Part shown: one piece after another, positions 1 to 5,634 of the stretch
Layout: the number at the start of each line of letters is the position of its first letter
How positions within the stretch are numbered: the stretch's first letter is position 1
Source: Thermoflexibacter sp.
GTDB lineage: Bacteria > Bacteroidota > Bacteroidia > Cytophagales > Thermoflexibacteraceae
Assembly: GCA_025455345.1 (NCBI GenBank)
Contig: JALOMS010000210.1
Coordinates: 1-7,634 of the forward strand
Direction of reading: 5' to 3'
DNA length: 7,634 nucleotides
Translations under genes and position numbers: made by a program
The notes under the pieces: generated by a model
The model's database searches: none
The model's input: only the letters and a program-made list of their open reading frames with translations
Told to the model about the DNA's origin: nothing

Positions 1-1
1 C

Positions 2-1185
2 GAAGTAGGAATGTCAGAAGAAAGACTTACGCTGATAGACAAGACTTTGCAAGAATACATCAGTAAAAAGTGGACGCACGGAGCGGTAGGTATTGTTGCC
101 CGCAAAGGAAAAATCGTTTATCACAAGAGCTTTGGCACAAGTGGCATCGGCAATGACCAAGTGATGAAAAAAGATGATTTGTTTCGCATTATGTCCATGA
201 CCAAGCCGATTACTTCGATAGCCCTGATGATGCTCTATGAAGAAGGCAAGTTCCTGTTAGATGACCCTCTTTCCAAATACATTCCTGAGTTCAAAAACCC
301 CACTGTGCTTAAAACTTTCAATGAACAGGATAGCTCCTATACGACCGAACCTGCCAAAAGCGAAATCACCATTCGACAAATCCTCTCACATACGGCGGGC
401 ATAGCTTATGGGTTTACAGATGCAAAAAAATGGGGAGCTATTTTTGCAAAAGCGCGTGTTCCTGATTTTGCAAGTGCTTATCCTATTACCATTGGAGACC
501 GCATGAAAATCTTGGCAAAATTGCCTTTGGTACACCACCCCAACGAGGCGTGGACGTATGGACTGAATACTGATGTTTGTGGCTATTTGGTCGAGGTACT
601 GTCGGGCATGACACTTTCTGATTTTTGTGAGAAACGCATATTCCAGCCTTTGGGAATGAACCAAACACACTATTTTTGGGACGAAACGGCTGCAAGTCGC
701 TTGGTAAATGTTTATGTGGAAAAAGAAGGAGTAGTAGAAAAAGAAACCAATCCTAATTTGGTCAAAATGGTTGAGTATCCCATCAAAGGAGCAAAAAAAT
801 ATTTTTCTGGGGGAAGTGGATTGACTTGTACCGCAATGGATTACTTAAAATTTTGCCAATTTATCCTCAATGGTGGTACCTATAATGGCAAAAGGCTTTT
901 GAGCAGAAAAACCATAGAACTTATGGCTAAAAATCAGATTGGAGATTTCAACGTAGGAGATAGCAAGTTTGGGTTGGGTTTTGCGATAGGCACAGAAAAA
1001 TCTGCGACCAAGAAATTAGGCTCTGTGGGGAGATTAGGCTGGGGCGGGGCATTAAGTACACATTTTTGGATAGACCCCAGGAGGGAGTCATCGGGGTATT
1101 GATGATGCAAATTTTTGCCTCCACACACAATGGAGAAATTTACGATAAGTTTGAAAATGCTGTTTATCAAGCTATTATAGACTGA
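2..1185 (+). pseudogene. Serine hydrolase (class C beta-lactamase/EstB-like), 5'-partial, frameshifted near its 3' end
   Basis: Beta-lactamase-related serine hydrolase; such proteins cleave ester or amide bonds through an acyl-serine intermediate, but the substrate is unknown. Numbering from the ATG at 11, the nucleophile motif SMTK is at 62-65, the likely general-base Tyr is Y183 (WTYGLN), and GGSGL lies at 267-271 and GWGG at 343-346. The frame is open leftward to the window edge, and the residues before that ATG read E-V-G, matching the conserved EVGMS(S/E)ERL segment of the family. The true start and any signal peptide are therefore probably outside the window. The uninterrupted frame stops at 1102 after an implausible tail (RRESSGY). 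From about 1078 the -1 frame continues with EGVIGVLMMQIF and ends at the TGA at 1183-1185, which is the expected family C-terminus. One base is therefore missing in the C/AGG run at 1075-1085. This could be a real inactivating deletion, a sequencing error or, less likely, recoding. The catalytic residues all lie upstream of the break. Confidence 0.88.
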
Positions 1186-1237
1186 TTCTTCGTCTTTCCC
1201 AGACAAAATCTCAAACATCACTTGTAAAATATTTTAG

Positions 1238-1279
1238 CCTAACAATCTGTTGATAATCAATAGATTGTTAGGTTTTTTT
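1238..1279 (+). terminator. Intrinsic terminator after the serine hydrolase gene
   Basis: A perfect 11-bp stem (CCTAACAATCT at 1238-1248 with AGATTGTTAGG at 1262-1272) has a 13-nt loop and is followed directly by seven T residues at 1273-1279. It lies about 50 bp after the restored stop of the hydrolase and isolates the sigma-factor control region from read-through. Confidence 0.92.
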
Positions 1280-1310
1280 ATTATTCTCAAAAAATTTCTT
1301 CCTCAAAGCT

Positions 1311-1338
1311 GTGACCTTTGCAGAAGCCCCTCGTCTAA
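1311..1338 (+). promoter_or_regulatory. ECF-type promoter, copy 1 (distal)
   Basis: GTGACC (1311-1316) and CGTCTAA (1332-1338) are separated by 15 bp, the layout of a group 4 (ECF) sigma promoter with a -35 box containing an AC core and a CGTC/TCTAA -10 box. The identity continues downstream as AATGTTGAAAG, diverging slightly from copies 2 and 3. It is the first of three copies upstream of an ECF sigma gene, so autoregulation is the simplest reading. A repeated operator is the alternative. Confidence 0.68.
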
Positions 1339-1414
1339 ATGTTGAAAGTTTAAAAGTGATACAAATCAAAGCAACAATTACAGCTATCAACCTAAAAAAA
1401 AATCAAAATTAAAT

Positions 1415-1441
1415 GTGACCTTTAGTAAAAACCTCGTCTAA
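1415..1441 (+). promoter_or_regulatory. ECF-type promoter, copy 2 (middle)
   Basis: GTGACC (1415-1420) and CGTCTAA (1435-1441) are separated by 14 bp, one less than in copies 1 and 3. An A9-TCAAAATT tract (1394-1410) ends 4 bp before the -35 box and may act as an UP element. The downstream sequence ATGTCAAAAGCAA is shared exactly with copy 3. This copy starts 104 bp after copy 1. Confidence 0.7.
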
Positions 1442-1504
1442 ATGTCAAAAGCAAGAAAAACAAGAGGGTTTTTGAAAGAGCAAAAAAAAAATCAAAAATT
1501 TTAG
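1442..1504 (+). CDS. Possible 20-codon leader ORF just after promoter copy 2 (weak)
   Basis: An ATG lies only 1 bp after the CGTCTA core of promoter copy 2, overlapping the end of its -10 box. It opens a 20-codon frame that begins MSKARKTRGF, is very basic and ends at the TAG at 1502-1504. The same ATGTCAAAAGCA start follows copy 3, where it gives only nine codons (MSKAKLKRK). No ribosome binding site is possible unless transcripts start upstream. The conservation may simply reflect duplication or an initially transcribed element. A translated leaderless peptide is possible but unsupported. Confidence 0.15.
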   Translation: MSKARKTRGFLKEQKKNQKF

Positions 1505-1514
1505 AAAAAACTAA

Positions 1515-1542
1515 GTGACCTTTTAAAAACTCTCTCGTCTAA
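1515..1542 (+). promoter_or_regulatory. ECF-type promoter, copy 3 (proximal)
   Basis: GTGACC (1515-1520) and CGTCTAA (1536-1542) are separated by 15 bp. An A10-TCAAAAATT tract (1482-1500) precedes the -35 box by 14 bp, against 4 bp in copy 2. It lies 100 bp after copy 2, and its -10 box is about 134 bp before the sigma start codon, so a transcript from here would carry a long leader with the GAACT repeat and the short upstream ORF. Confidence 0.72.
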
Positions 1543-1602
1543 ATGTCAAAAGCAAAGTTAAAGCGAAAATAATTCACTAACTAACTTACCCCTTTGCAAA
1601 AA

Positions 1603-1642
1603 GAACTGAACTGAAAATTGAACTGAACTGAACTGAACTGAA
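1603..1642 (+). repeat. (GAACT)n microsatellite in the sigma-factor leader
   Basis: Two blocks of a 5-bp tandem repeat: GAACTGAACTGAA (1603-1615), a 4-bp AATT interruption, then four GAACT units plus GAA (1620-1642). It lies between promoter copy 3 and the sigma start, so changes in unit number would alter leader length rather than the reading frame of the sigma factor. Slippage could modulate expression. No hairpin is formed by the repeat itself. Confidence 0.9.
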
Positions 1643-1646
1643 AAAA

Positions 1647-1679
1647 ATGTTTCACGACTTAAAAATTTTAAAGCAATGA
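1647..1679 (+). CDS. Short upstream ORF (10 codons) overlapping the sigma start
   Basis: ATG at 1647 opens MFHDLKILKQ and ends in TGA at 1677-1679, overlapping the ATG of the sigma gene (1676-1678) as an ATGA stop-start junction. It directly follows the A7 run after the GAACT repeat. Such an overlap is the usual layout for translational coupling, in which ribosomes finishing the leader re-initiate on the sigma gene. The ORF is so short that it may be chance. No Shine-Dalgarno site is seen, as for the other genes here. Confidence 0.3.
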   Translation: MFHDLKILKQ

Positions 1680-2275
1680 GAAAGTTAGAATTTAATGACA
1701 CAGAATTGATTAATCTCTACAAAAATGGCAATGAAGGAGCGTTTGCAACTTTAGTTCAACGCTACAAAACACGCCTTTTGGCATCTATCCAAAGTATAGT
1801 CAAAGATAGAGAAGAAGCAGAGGACTTATTACAAGAAGCACTTATCAAAGCCGTAGATACTATCAAAGCAGGTAAGTACAATGAAGAAGGCAAATTTTTA
1901 CCTTGGCTTACACGTATCGGACATAACTTAGCAATAGACCATTTCAGAAAGCAAAAGAGATTTACCAAAGTAAGAGTAGATGATAAAGTGAAGTTAGGCA
2001 ATCTCATTAACCTCGCTGAAGACTCTGCCGAATCTTCTAAAATCAGAAAAGAGACTCATTCTCAGCTAAAAACAATGATATATGACCTTCCTCAATCTCA
2101 AAAGCAAGTATTGATGATGCGCCACTTTATGCACATGAGTTTCCAAGAGATTGCAGACTCCACAGGTGTAAGTATCAATACCGCTTTAGGAAGAATGAGA
2201 TACGCATTGATTAGCCTCCGCAAGCGCATTAATGAAAATGAATTTACTACCGAACAGATGCGTATGGCAAGCTAA
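1676..2275 (+). CDS. ECF-type RNA polymerase sigma factor (sigma-70 family)
   Basis: A 199-residue group 4 sigma factor that would direct RNA polymerase to a specific promoter set. Region 2 spans about residues 24-95, with the polymerase-binding DLLQEA motif at 50-55 and the -10 recognition segment FLPWLTRIGHNLAIDHFRKQ at 74-93. Region 4 spans about 134-186: LPQSQKQVLMMRH, then the helix-turn-helix FQEIADSTGVSINTALGRMR that reads the -35 box. Regions 1 and 3 are absent, and the length is normal for ECF factors. The start at 1676 is chosen because region 2 begins soon after it and the preceding short ORF ends on it. The three ECF-like promoters upstream suggest autoactivation. No recognisable anti-sigma or FecR gene follows; instead there is a hairpin and a 32-codon membrane-peptide ORF. 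Family assignment is firm, while the regulon and signal are unknown. Confidence 0.95.
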   Translation: MRKLEFNDTELINLYKNGNEGAFATLVQRYKTRLLASIQSIVKDREEAEDLLQEALIKAVDTIKAGKYNEEGKFLPWLTRIGHNLAIDHFRKQKRFTKVRVDDKVKLGNLINLAEDSAESSKIRKETHSQLKTMIYDLPQSQKQVLMMRHFMHMSFQEIADSTGVSINTALGRMRYALISLRKRINENEFTTEQMRMAS

Positions 2276-2304
2276 ACTAAGAGCAAATAATACTCTTAGT
2301 TTAG
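2272..2304 (+). other. Perfect 12-bp hairpin covering the sigma stop codon
   Basis: CTAAACTAAGAG (2272-2283) pairs without mismatch with CTCTTAGTTTAG (2293-2304) around a 9-nt loop; the TAA stop (2273-2275) lies inside the left arm. No T-run follows on either strand, so it is not a standard intrinsic terminator. It could protect the 3' end of processed mRNA, attenuate read-through into the downstream small ORF, or act as a protein or RNA binding site. Confidence 0.75.
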
Positions 2305-2397
2305 TCCAAATAAAGGATATGAATCAAACTATTATCAAAATATACTGAAATCAACATTTACATTATTGAAACAAACATACTAAACAATATTACTCCT

Positions 2398-2496
2398 ATG
2401 GCAACTATTTTTCCTTTCTTGTTAATCACCGTACTTGGGTCTATCATTGTATCAGTAGTCGTTAAAATGATGCAAAGTATGAATGTAGTAGATTAA
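2398..2496 (+). CDS. Small single-pass membrane peptide, 32 residues (new ORF)
   Basis: ATG at 2398 opens a 32-codon frame ending at the TAA at 2494-2496. The peptide begins MATIFPFLLITVLGSIIVSV and continues VVKMMQSMNVVD. Residues 4-22 form one uninterrupted hydrophobic segment free of charges, followed by Lys23 and a short polar tail ending in Asp. This is what a tiny inner-membrane protein looks like and is unlikely to arise by chance in an AT-rich spacer, although AT-rich codons favour Ile, Phe and Val. It lies on the sigma strand, 122 bp after the sigma stop, with the hairpin between, and ends 10 bp before the stop of the opposing caspase gene. No promoter of its own was recognised. It could be a membrane regulator of the sigma factor, a small-protein stress peptide or a type I toxin-like peptide. 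No family was recognised. Confidence 0.5.
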   Translation: MATIFPFLLITVLGSIIVSVVVKMMQSMNVVD

Positions 2497-2506
2497 AACC
2501 CTACTA

Positions 2507-4153
2507 TCAATTGACCTTGTACATCATAATTGTAGGCTCGAAGTATTCTTCCGCTTCTTCTGCTGGGATTTCTTCTCCATTATGAAGCGCATTGATAAAA
2601 ACTAACTGAATTTCATTAGGATATTCTTCTTCAAGCATAATTACATAGTTAAGCTCAAGTTCCGAACCATCTTCTTCTTTGATGAAGAAAGTAGCTATAT
2701 TATACTCTTTTCTCTCGTATGTTTCACGAGTTACAGACCATTTACCTTGTTCCTTGATATTTTGTTCTTGGTAATGGTCTGTAAAAGAGCCATTTTTGTT
2801 AAAAGTAGAAATGACAAGCTCTCCTGTGGCATTGTCTTCCCACTCCCAATTACCGACAAGTAGCTGGGCATAATTAATTTTAGCTACATCATTGAAGTTT
2901 TGAGCATTTGTGCTTTCGTCTTTGAAGAACAAATCTATTTCATCATTTTCATCAAAAGCAAAAAAGTAATTATTTCCATTTTCTAATTCATAATAGAACT
3001 CTTGACTCTTGACTTTAAAACCTACTACTGCAAATGCTTGTGGGATTTTGACCGTTTTGTCTGCGCCTATGCTCATCTGTTTTACTTTTGCTTCTGTCCA
3101 TGTAGCATTTGCAAGATTATTATCAAGATAAAAATTGATAGTTTGTCCTGTATAGTTATCTATACTGATATTTCCCGAAGGAATGTTATTTTGATTGGTA
3201 TTCCCACCTGTATTATTTGTATTATTGTTGTTGTTATTATTAGCTATTGTATTGGATTTGGCTTTAGGCATGGAAAAAGCCTTTGCGGTTTGATTTTTTA
3301 TTCCTTCTTTGGCAAGGTCAGCGCGCTGGTCTGCGGGCATTCGCATAAACATCTGTGAGGTCTTATCTTTTGCATTGCCAAAAATTGTTTGCCAATTATT
3401 TACAGGTTTTTTGATAAGTCCTTCTTTGACAAAATAATAGGTGAAAAATCCACCAAAATTATCATTAGACCAAGCATACTCTCCTTCGGTAGATGCGGAG
3501 AGGTGCATCAATCCTTGATGATTCAGAAATAAGTCTTTGTAAATCGCATCAAATGCGCCTGCTTCTATCTGTTGGTTATTGCGAGCAAGACTGCGCGTAG
3601 CCGACAAGCCATCTACATCATTAGAACAGGCATCTGTAATGATAATCTTCAGACGGGCAGATTTGGGATTTATCATACCCTCTATCTCTGTGCGAGATAG
3701 GTCTTTCTCATCAGCCGTAACTAAAAAAGTACGCCCATTTTGCATACCTCCATGCCCACTGAAATAAAACAAAATTACATCATCGCTTCCTGCTTGCAAA
3801 GACCTCATAGTCGTTCGGATATTTTCTAAAGTTGCTTTGCGTCCTTGCAAAATAGTCTTTTCTACCTTCATAATATTTCTCTTTTCTAATATATTGAGCA
3901 ATTGGGACATCGTACCCATATCTACTCGAACACTTTGGGCAATTTTGTTATTTTCTGGGCTTTCATAATTATCGCAGATAACCAAAATAGCTTTTAAGGT
4001 AGCTACCTTAGGGTGTTTTTTGATAAGTCTTGTCAATTGGATATCTGTTTCAAAATGTGCATGATAAGCTAATAAATCATGACTGCTTTCTTGTCCAAAA
4101 ATATTTGTAACAAGCCATGCTATAGTTACAAATAAGCAAAAAAGGTGTTTCAT
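2507..4153 (-). CDS. Exported caspase-like peptidase (C14) with Asn-rich linker and lipocalin-like C-terminal domain
   Basis: A 548-residue caspase/metacaspase-fold cysteine peptidase. I start it at 4153 because MKHLFCLFVTIAWLVTNIFG is a good signal peptide (predicted cleavage after about residue 20). An in-frame ATG at 4219 would add 22 residues (ending KQKIDYF) and bury that signal. The peptidase domain spans about 50-270. Strand ILVICDN leads in, the catalytic His is H134 in LFYFSGHGG, and the catalytic Cys is C176 in IIITDACSND; both members of the dyad are present. Residues 305-325 form an Asn-rich low-complexity linker with a run of seven Asn. A beta-rich region follows (about 330-420), then a segment at 430-548 (LLVGNWEWEDNATGEL and following) resembling a lipocalin-like barrel. 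Export implies cleavage of periplasmic, surface or extracellular targets, after Arg/Lys or Asp depending on subtype. The target is unknown. It is convergent with the sigma locus and divergent from the 4444 gene. Confidence 0.88.
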   Translation of the reverse strand: MKHLFCLFVTIAWLVTNIFGQESSHDLLAYHAHFETDIQLTRLIKKHPKVATLKAILVICDNYESPENNKIAQSVRVDMGTMSQLLNILEKRNIMKVEKTILQGRKATLENIRTTMRSLQAGSDDVILFYFSGHGGMQNGRTFLVTADEKDLSRTEIEGMINPKSARLKIIITDACSNDVDGLSATRSLARNNQQIEAGAFDAIYKDLFLNHQGLMHLSASTEGEYAWSNDNFGGFFTYYFVKEGLIKKPVNNWQTIFGNAKDKTSQMFMRMPADQRADLAKEGIKNQTAKAFSMPKAKSNTIANNNNNNNTNNTGGNTNQNNIPSGNISIDNYTGQTINFYLDNNLANATWTEAKVKQMSIGADKTVKIPQAFAVVGFKVKSQEFYYELENGNNYFFAFDENDEIDLFFKDESTNAQNFNDVAKINYAQLLVGNWEWEDNATGELVISTFNKNGSFTDHYQEQNIKEQGKWSVTRETYERKEYNIATFFIKEEDGSELELNYVIMLEEEYPNEIQLVFINALHNGEEIPAEEAEEYFEPTIMMYKVN

Positions 4154-4443
4154 AAAATAGTCTATTTTTTGTTTTGTGATTCTTAAAAATGCTACTAATT
4201 TAACATTTATCACATTCAAATAATCAAAATCTGTTAATTATTTATTACTTACCGCCCAATGATGTATTAATAATTAATTAAATTAACTATTTTTTTGTCT
4301 TTGGAAATCAATTTTATAACTTAGACAAAAAATATATCTTCTGCCAATAAAAAGCAAAAACTAATCGGACAAATGGCTTATTATCAATATGATATAATCA
4401 AATAATAAATTCATAAAATTAAACATCTAACCAAATTAGTATT
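4154..4443. promoter_or_regulatory. Divergent intergenic region between the caspase and the 141-residue protein genes
   Basis: About 290 bp, strongly AT-rich, with ATTAATAATTAATTAAATTAA at its centre (4267-4287). It must hold the promoters of both flanking genes. I looked for the Bacteroidetes housekeeping pattern (TTTG about 20 bp before TAnnTTTG) and for ECF boxes like those at 1311-1542 and found no convincing match on either strand. No ORF, RNA gene or terminator was recognised here. Confidence 0.5.
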
Positions 4444-4869
4444 ATGGAATTGAAACTATTTTCGCAACACACTGGTATCTGGGAAGGTACTTACACAAGG
4501 CTTAATGAAAAAGGAGAGGTCATAGACAAGCATAATAGCCGTTTAACACTCAAATTAGAAGGGGATAAATGGTCTCAAAAAAATGAGTATATGTGGGACA
4601 ATGGGAAGAAAGAAGTACATGATTTTGGCATTTCCCAATTTAACAAAGATGGTATCCTTGTTTTTGATAATCAGCGTATTAAAGGAGAAGCATGGGAGGC
4701 TGACCAAGTAATCGTGCTTCATTGGATTTATAATGATACTCCTGGGAGTCATTTGTACGAAATTATTACACTACTTGGCGATGGGCATCGTATGCGTACA
4801 TGGCAACATAGCCTTAATGGGAAGTTTACAGGGCTGACTATGATAGAAGAACGCAGAGTGAGTATGTAA
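4444..4869 (+). CDS. Small beta-barrel-like cytosolic protein, 141 residues (DUF3598/lipocalin-like?)
   Basis: Function not recognised. The protein begins MELKLFSQHTGIWEGTYTRL and alternates short polar turns with Thr/Val/Ile/Trp-rich strands throughout, for example RLTLKLEG (33-40), GILVFDNQRIKGEAWEADQV and the final TGLTMIEERRV. A GxWxGxYT opening followed by antiparallel strands is typical of calycin-type barrels that bind small hydrophobic ligands, and it reminds me of DUF3598-type proteins; that match is from memory and weak. There is no signal peptide, no Cys and no membrane segment, so it is probably cytosolic and complete. The start at 4444 fits because the fold motif begins within ten residues. 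It is divergent from the caspase gene, whose tail is also barrel-like, and convergent with the DUF4230 gene. Confidence 0.8.
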   Translation: MELKLFSQHTGIWEGTYTRLNEKGEVIDKHNSRLTLKLEGDKWSQKNEYMWDNGKKEVHDFGISQFNKDGILVFDNQRIKGEAWEADQVIVLHWIYNDTPGSHLYEIITLLGDGHRMRTWQHSLNGKFTGLTMIEERRVSM

Positions 4870-4926
4870 ATTAAGGCGGCGTTGTAGCATTTTCTTTAGA
4901 GTATATAAGTCATTGATAATAAAGAA

Positions 4927-4960
4927 AATACTGTCAGGTTTTATAAAATCTGACAGTATT
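4927..4960 (-). terminator. Hairpin terminator for the leftward DUF4230 operon
   Basis: AATACTGTCAG (4927-4937) pairs perfectly with CTGACAGTATT (4950-4960), and the stem can extend inward by about four more pairs. Read on the minus strand the hairpin is followed by TTCTTTATTATC, a T-rich tail, and it begins 12 bp after the DUF4230 stop. Read on the plus strand it is followed by AGCTAAG, so it is a poor terminator for the 4444 gene but may still slow that convergent transcript. Confidence 0.8.
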
Positions 4961-4971
4961 AGCTAAGTTGG

Positions 4972-5568
4972 TTACTTGGGTTCTATGCTTTCTTTGGGCA
5001 TGGCAAAGTTAAGCACTACTTTTTTTCCTGTGAGTTGTTCCAACATTGGTTTTAATATAAGTTGAGCATTCTTTTTGGTTTCTTCCAAAATTCCATTTTC
5101 CATTGCTGTTTTTTGTATTTGGCTTTCCGCTTTTTTGAATGCTTCCTCTACAATCTTAGTTTCGCCTGTAATTCGTGTAAATTTGGTGTCATACACTTTA
5201 GATTTTTGATGATCTACTTTGAATACGCAAAGTTCGGGCTGAGGAACAGTAAGCATTACGGTGCTATCTGTTGCTACCAAATCTCCTTGTTTGACTTTGG
5301 CTAAATCTATACAACCTATTGCCTCGCCCGCTACGATAAGCATGGCTTTGGCATCAGGAATAAAGCGAGAACCACTTGGTTTGATGTATTCGACTGCGTC
5401 AGAGATTTGATAGCGAACTAATTGCATTTTGCCCATTGCCTCTACTTTCTCGACCACACTTGCAAAATTGACCTCTGGAGGCGGGGGCGTACTATTCCTA
5501 CCTATGGCAAAATAGTACAATGCTCCACCCAATATGATGATGAGTACCCATGGAATAATTTTTAACAT
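4972..5568 (-). CDS. Membrane-anchored DUF4230 family protein
   Basis: A 198-residue protein of the DUF4230 family, whose function is not known. Residues 4-22 (IIPWVLIIILGGALYYFAI) form one N-terminal transmembrane anchor, followed by a Pro-rich hinge (TPPPPE, 27-32), so the body is probably exposed outside the cytoplasm. The body begins with the family-typical block in which a short helix precedes a VRYQ segment (about 36-54). It goes on with beta strands containing AKAMLIVAGEAIGCIDLAKV (73-92) and STVMLTVPQPEL (102-113), and a long amphipathic helix (about 136-180, EEAFKKAESQIQKTA and following). It ends in KKVVLNFAMP. The two Cys (C86, C114) could pair. It lies 66 bp downstream of the phosphoesterase gene on the same strand and may share its transcript, with the hairpin at 4927-4960 ending the unit. 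Confidence 0.87.
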   Translation of the reverse strand: MLKIIPWVLIIILGGALYYFAIGRNSTPPPPEVNFASVVEKVEAMGKMQLVRYQISDAVEYIKPSGSRFIPDAKAMLIVAGEAIGCIDLAKVKQGDLVATDSTVMLTVPQPELCVFKVDHQKSKVYDTKFTRITGETKIVEEAFKKAESQIQKTAMENGILEETKKNAQLILKPMLEQLTGKKVVLNFAMPKESIEPK

Positions 5569-5634
5569 AGTATTGGATAGTTTTTTGATTATGTATTGAA
5601 ATATAGTTTTGAACTAATAAAGTTAAAAAAAATA

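Larger units (their letters stand above)
1311..1555 (+). repeat. Tandem direct repeat, three units with a period of about 100 bp
   Basis: Three units share GTGACCTTT, a 12-14 nt variable stretch, then CTCGTCTAAATGT followed by an A-rich segment. Copies 2 and 3 also share ATGTCAAAAGCAA downstream and an A-tract-TCAAAA-TT block upstream. Unit starts are 1311, 1415 and 1515. The similarity outside the core suggests duplication of a whole promoter unit, with copy 1 the most diverged. The lack of a palindrome in the repeat and the irregular, unspacer-like intervals exclude a CRISPR array. Confidence 0.8.

Noticed and set aside
1311..1555. CRISPR-like array of three repeats about 100 bp apart
   Set aside because: Intervals are far longer than spacers, the repeat is interrupted by a variable segment and has the -35/-10 layout of a promoter, and there are no cas genes in the window.
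2319..2348. Nine-codon ORF (MNQTIIKIY) preceded by AAAGGA
   Set aside because: Too short, with no distinguishing composition; the purine-rich stretch is expected by chance in this AT-rich spacer.
2486..2506. Hairpin TAGTAG / CTACTA between the small ORF and the caspase stop
   Set aside because: Only 6 bp with a 9-nt loop and no T-run on either strand; too weak to call as a bidirectional terminator.
3002..3358. 118-codon plus-strand frame opposite the caspase gene
   Set aside because: Shadow of the caspase coding strand: Cys/Phe/Ile-rich composition without any domain, while the minus frame has motifs throughout.
4300..4324. TTTG ... TAACTTAG as a promoter for the 4444 gene
   Set aside because: Spacing of 13 bp is too short for a -33/-7 pair, and the box has a mismatch.
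5598..5605. Candidate Bacteroidetes -7 box TATATTTC (minus strand) before the DUF4230 gene
   Set aside because: One mismatch in the box and no TTG at the expected -33 distance, so not listed as a promoter.
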